Source of the DNA: JBDXHU01 sp039989475 | Lineage (GTDB): Bacteria; Pseudomonadota; Gammaproteobacteria; Pseudomonadales; Halieaceae | Assembly: GCA_039989475.1 (NCBI GenBank) | Contig: JBDXHU010000002.1 | Coordinates: 186,001-250,000, forward strand | DNA length: 64,000 bases | Reading direction: 5' to 3' | In this document: piece by piece, positions 60,948 to 64,000 of the stretch | Position numbering within the stretch: the stretch's first letter is position 1 | How the letters are laid out: each line of letters begins with the position of its first letter | Made by a program: the position numbers and the translations under genes | The notes under the pieces: generated by a model | Told to the model about the DNA's origin: nothing | The model's input: the letters and a program-made list of their open reading frames with translations, nothing else | The model's database searches: none

Positions 60948-61907
60948 CTAATTTGCGAGTGCCCTGCAATACAAGCTGGCGTCCAGATTGCCGCCACTGA
61001 GGATTACCGCAATCCTGGCGCCCCGGTTCAACTCCGCTTCCTGCATGGCAGCCGCCAGTGCAGCGGCGCCAGCACCCTCGGCAATGTTATGGCTGTCGGT
61101 GAAGTAGTACTTGATGGCCTGCAGGATCTCGTCGTCGCTGACGCTGACCACTCGGCTGACCTGGTCCAGCATCATTGCCAGCGCCTCGGGGTCCGGGATT
61201 CTGACCGCCAGGCCATCCGCCAGTGTATTCGCGCTCTCGGTACTGCAACATTTGCGGGCTTGCAGTGAGCGGGCGTAGCAGTCGGCACCGCTGGCTACAA
61301 CGCCGATGATCTCTGTGCTCAGCCCCAGTGCATTGCGCGCGCAAATAGTGCCGCAGATACCAGAGCCAAGGCCAATTGGCACATAGATCCGCTCCAGGTC
61401 GGGCTGCGCCTTCAACAACTCCAGGGCATAGCTGGCCACGCCTGCGACCAGGTCAGGATGGAATGAGGGCACCTTATGCAGGTCGCGCTCCTCAGCCAGC
61501 AGGATTGCGTGGTCCAGGGCAGCATTGAAATCACTGCCCTGTACGATCAGCTTCGCGCCCATGGCCTGCATGGCCCGGTTCTTGTCGGGGTTGTTGCCCT
61601 CCGGTACCACGATCACCGACTCCAGGCCGAAGTTGCCCGCTGCCCAGGCGATGCTCTGGCCGTGATTGCCCCGGGTGGCGGCTATTACGGCGGAAATATC
61701 TGCCTGGGCGGCTGTAAGCTGGCTCATGTAGAGCAGGCCGCCGCGAATTTTGAACGCGCCAGTCGGATTATGGTTTTCATGCTTCACCCACAGTTCGCAG
61801 CCCAGTCGCTCATTGAGCAATGGCCACTGCAACTGTGGCGTGGGCTGTAGATACTGGTACACTTCTGCGGCAGCGGCTTCCAGAGCCTCAAGATCAGGTA
61901 GTAACAT
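60948..61907 (-). CDS. Threonine/serine dehydratase-like PLP enzyme
   Basis: A 319-residue fold-type II PLP enzyme. The PLP Lys is Lys53 in HNPTGAFKIRGG; the substrate loop is ATRGNHGQSIAWAA; the phosphate-binding turn is VPIGLGSGICGT, where GGGGL(I/A)xG is more usual; and the late Ser/Gly block is AVILSGGNLDASLY. It lacks the C-terminal ACT-like regulatory domain of biosynthetic IlvA, so it is of the catabolic type. It could act on threonine, serine or a 3-hydroxyaspartate. The altered glycine loop makes the substrate uncertain. Confidence 0.85.
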   Translation of the reverse strand: MLLPDLEALEAAAAEVYQYLQPTPQLQWPLLNERLGCELWVKHENHNPTGAFKIRGGLLYMSQLTAAQADISAVIAATRGNHGQSIAWAAGNFGLESVIVVPEGNNPDKNRAMQAMGAKLIVQGSDFNAALDHAILLAEERDLHKVPSFHPDLVAGVASYALELLKAQPDLERIYVPIGLGSGICGTICARNALGLSTEIIGVVASGADCYARSLQARKCCSTESANTLADGLAVRIPDPEALAMMLDQVSRVVSVSDDEILQAIKYYFTDSHNIAEGAGAAALAAAMQEAELNRGARIAVILSGGNLDASLYCRALAN

Positions 61908-61958
61908 TTCAACAACTGGTCTATATAAATATTATTTATGCTAACGGGAAAATCTCCG

Positions 61959-63662
61959 ATGTACAAAGAGCTCAAAGACACCTTCTCCGCCCTCACCGCG
62001 CCGGGGCAAATGTTTGAAATCAAGGAAGTGGAAGTTGCCGGCCAGACCCTGAAGTCCTGGGCCCTGGCGCCGGGCTCCCTGCGTGATGTCTGGGCCATGG
62101 CCGCTGGTCATGCTGACAAGGATTACCTGGTTTACCAGGACGAGCGCTGGACCTATGCCGAGGCCCAGGAAGAAGTGGCGCGTATCGCCAACTGGCTGGC
62201 GGCCAATGGTATCGGGAAGGGCGACCCGGTGGCGATCGCCATGCGCAATTACCCAGAGTGGATGTTGAGCTATTGGGCCGTGGTTTCCATGGGTGCGGTA
62301 GCTGTTGGTGTCAATGCCTGGTGGGTTGCCGAAGAGCTTAAGTATGGCCTCAAGGATTCAGGCACCAAGGCCCTGATCTGCGACCGCGAACGGCTGGAGC
62401 GGTTTGCCGAGGTCAGCGCAGAGTTCCCGGAAATGGTTGTTGTTGCCGTGCGCACCGAGGATGTGCCTGGCTGGGCGCGACCCTGGTCGGAGGTACTGGC
62501 CGCTGAAGCAAAAATGCCCGAGGTGACAATAGATCCCGATGACGACGCCTGTATCTTTTATACCTCCGGGACTACCGGCGTGCCCAAGGGCGCCCAACTG
62601 ACACACCGCGGTTGTACCAATAACCTGATGAGCCTGATGTTTGTTGGCAGCGCGCAAACAGCCGCGGCGGCGGCTGCGAAAGGCGAGGCAGCGCCTGACC
62701 CTATGGCCCCGGGTGCGCCGCAAATGTCTTCCATCGTGGCGACACCGTTATTTCACGTCACCGCCAACAACTGCCTGGCCCAGGCCGTGACGATTGCCGG
62801 TGGCAAGCTGGCGCATATGTATAAATGGGATGCGGGAGAGGCTTTGCGCCTCATTGAAGAGGAAAAGGTCACGACCTTCACCGGGGTGCCTGTAATGAGC
62901 CGGGAAATCATTAACCATCCTGATTTTGCGCACCGCGATACCTCCAGCTTGCAGTCGCTTGGTGGCGGCGGTGCGGCCGTGCAGCCTGACCTCGTCGACA
63001 AGATCGAGCAGGGCGGAGGCGGTGCCAGGCCAAGCCAGGGTTACGGTATGACCGAGGTTTGCGGCATTATCAGCGCCTCGGCAGGCGACTATTTTATTGA
63101 CAAGCCAAACAGCGCCGGCGTGGTAATGCCGATCTTCGACGTCAAGTGCATCGATAGTGAAGGCAATACCCTGCCTCTGGGTGAAACCGGAGAAATCTGC
63201 GTCAAAGGTGCCCAGGTGGTCAAGGGCTATCTTAATCGCCCCGAAGCGACTGCCGAGACAATTGTTGATGGCTGGCTGTACACCGGTGATATCGGCTATC
63301 TGGACGAGGACAACTTTATCTACCTGGTGGACCGGGCCAAGGACATGGTCCTGCGTGGTGGCGAAAACGTGTACTGCTCTGAAGTAGAGGCAGCCTTGTT
63401 CAAGCACGAGGGTGTCGGTGAGTGCGCGGTATTTTCAGTGCCGGACGAACGGCTTGGTGAAGAGGTGGGTGCCGCCATTTTCCCGACCCAGGATACCCAG
63501 CCTACAGCGGAGCAGATTCGAGAGTTTTGCAAAACCTTGCTGTCCCCGTACAAGATTCCCCGCTATATCTGGATTGTTGACGCGCCGCTACCGCGCAACG
63601 CCAGTGGCAAGTTCGTCAAGAAAGAGCTGCAGGACGCGCTGGAAGTGGCGGATGCAGAATAG
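61959..63662 (+). CDS. Acyl-CoA ligase (AMP-dependent)
   Basis: A 567-residue ANL-family ligase. Motifs: CIFYTSGTTGVPKGAQ, GYGMTEVCG, WLYTGDIGYLDEDNFIYLVDR, LRGGENVYCSEVE and the catalytic Lys in NASGKFVKKEL. An Ala/Gly-rich insert (AQTAAAAAAKGEAAPDPMAPG) sits after the A-motif. The ATG at 61959 is preferred over one at 61938 because a GGGA ribosome site precedes it. It is divergent from the dehydratase gene by 51 bp and ends before an AraC gene on the other strand. The substrate is unknown. Confidence 0.88.
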   Translation: MYKELKDTFSALTAPGQMFEIKEVEVAGQTLKSWALAPGSLRDVWAMAAGHADKDYLVYQDERWTYAEAQEEVARIANWLAANGIGKGDPVAIAMRNYPEWMLSYWAVVSMGAVAVGVNAWWVAEELKYGLKDSGTKALICDRERLERFAEVSAEFPEMVVVAVRTEDVPGWARPWSEVLAAEAKMPEVTIDPDDDACIFYTSGTTGVPKGAQLTHRGCTNNLMSLMFVGSAQTAAAAAAKGEAAPDPMAPGAPQMSSIVATPLFHVTANNCLAQAVTIAGGKLAHMYKWDAGEALRLIEEEKVTTFTGVPVMSREIINHPDFAHRDTSSLQSLGGGGAAVQPDLVDKIEQGGGGARPSQGYGMTEVCGIISASAGDYFIDKPNSAGVVMPIFDVKCIDSEGNTLPLGETGEICVKGAQVVKGYLNRPEATAETIVDGWLYTGDIGYLDEDNFIYLVDRAKDMVLRGGENVYCSEVEAALFKHEGVGECAVFSVPDERLGEEVGAAIFPTQDTQPTAEQIREFCKTLLSPYKIPRYIWIVDAPLPRNASGKFVKKELQDALEVADAE

Positions 63663-63672
63663 CTTTGCAATA

Positions 63673-63689
63673 GCTTTGCCTCGCAAAGC
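63673..63689. terminator. Hairpin between convergent genes
   Basis: GCTTTGC-CTC-GCAAAGC at 63673-63689 is a perfect 7-bp stem. A longer alternative stem uses TTTGCCT with AGGCAAA downstream (to 63704). It lies in the 67-bp gap between the convergent ligase and AraC genes. No T-run, so terminator function is tentative. Confidence 0.45.
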
Positions 63690-63729
63690 GAGTCGCAGGC
63701 AAAGCCGCTGACCCGCACTATCAGCACGC

Positions 63730-64000
63730 TCACAGCCCCTTCCGGTAAGTATAGGGCGTCACACCAGTCCAGCCCTTGAACGCCCGAATGAAGGCGCTGG
63801 ACTCGGAAAAGCCGGCGCGGTGAGATATCTCCTCAATACTGAGGCCGCGTTTGCCGAGATAGTGCAGGGCGATGTCCCGGCGCACCTGCCCCTTCAGTTC
63901 TGAAAACGAGGTGCCCTCCTTACCAAGTCGGCGGCGCAGGGTTTGCGGATGAACATCCAGCATCCCGGCCACCGTGTCCAGTTCCGGCATGTGTTCGAGG
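63730..64000 (-). CDS. AraC-family regulator, C-terminal part (cut by the window edge)
   Basis: The last 90 residues of an AraC-type activator, open past the window end. The two helix-turn-helix units are visible: LDTVAGMLDVHPQTLRRRLGKEG and SIEEISHRAGFSESSAFIRAFKGWTGVTPYTYR, the family signature. The form resembles the OruR/ArgR-like group with an N-terminal Arabinose_bd domain, which would lie beyond 64000. It may control the convergent acyl-CoA ligase gene. Confidence 0.88.
   Translation of the reverse strand, partial: LEHMPELDTVAGMLDVHPQTLRRRLGKEGTSFSELKGQVRRDIALHYLGKRGLSIEEISHRAGFSESSAFIRAFKGWTGVTPYTYRKGL

Overview
The window reads as chromosomal DNA of a fairly GC-rich gammaproteobacterium, most like the marine heterotrophs of the Cellvibrionales (Halieaceae/Spongiibacteraceae type). 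That placement is an inference from gene content: several acyl-CoA ligases, a ketosteroid isomerase, a P450/Rieske pair, an RND pump, and many exported proteases and amidohydrolases. Genes are densely packed. I see no tRNA, rRNA, CRISPR array, insertion sequence or prophage structural gene.

Layout. 1-826: end of an unknown gene, a steroid delta-isomerase with all its catalytic residues, and a small zinc-ribbon membrane protein. 839-4609 (minus): a giant AsmA-like protein that probably starts at CTG. 4737-10734 (minus): a tight seven-gene operon for D-amino acids. It holds alanine racemase, D-amino-acid transaminase, 5-oxoprolinase PxpABC, and both halves (DUF1445 and DUF4392) of what is one fused D-glutamate cyclase in animal mitochondria. 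11226-15367: aldo/keto reductase, Rieske oxygenase and P450, divergent from a TetR gene whose likely operator lies inside the P450 promoter. 15448-19942: thioesterase, HAD phosphatase, PepD, acyl-CoA ligase. 19931-24093 (minus): RND pump and adaptor. 24165-28584: SDR, patatin-type lipase, DUF1254 lipoprotein, small proteins.

28915-40140 is a signalling and envelope block: a TIR-TM-TPR protein with a lipoprotein; an RsbU/RsbW-type fusion with a STAS protein; an ECF sigma factor and membrane anti-sigma; a membrane-anchored protein with 41 tandem nine-residue repeats; an exported HExxH propeller/barrel protein; and a PrsW-type intramembrane protease. These may form one envelope-stress circuit. 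40146-49249: two exported amidohydrolases, a Tat-exported NAD(P)-type protein, SlyD-like FKBP, a CDF metal exporter, a peroxiredoxin-glutaredoxin fusion and a large lipoprotein metalloprotease.

49403-53988 holds what looks like a small unnamed regulon. A LuxR-type response regulator and a hybrid histidine kinase sit beside three promoters of the same design (GACTA, then TTTAGGCCA, with the -10 exactly 40 bp after the second block). These promoters lead to the regulator itself, to a phage-type lysozyme plus nuclease operon, and to a 31-residue membrane peptide. This could be a host-encoded lysis or DNA-release module.

54057-59961 (minus): beta-oxidation operon with acyl-CoA ligase, acyl-CoA dehydrogenase, APH-type kinase, crotonase and thiolase. 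The kinase and dehydrogenase correspond to the two domains of ACAD10/11, which suggests 4-hydroxy-acid catabolism. 60093-64000: dienelactone-hydrolase-like protein, threonine-dehydratase-like enzyme, a further acyl-CoA ligase and a cut-off AraC regulator.
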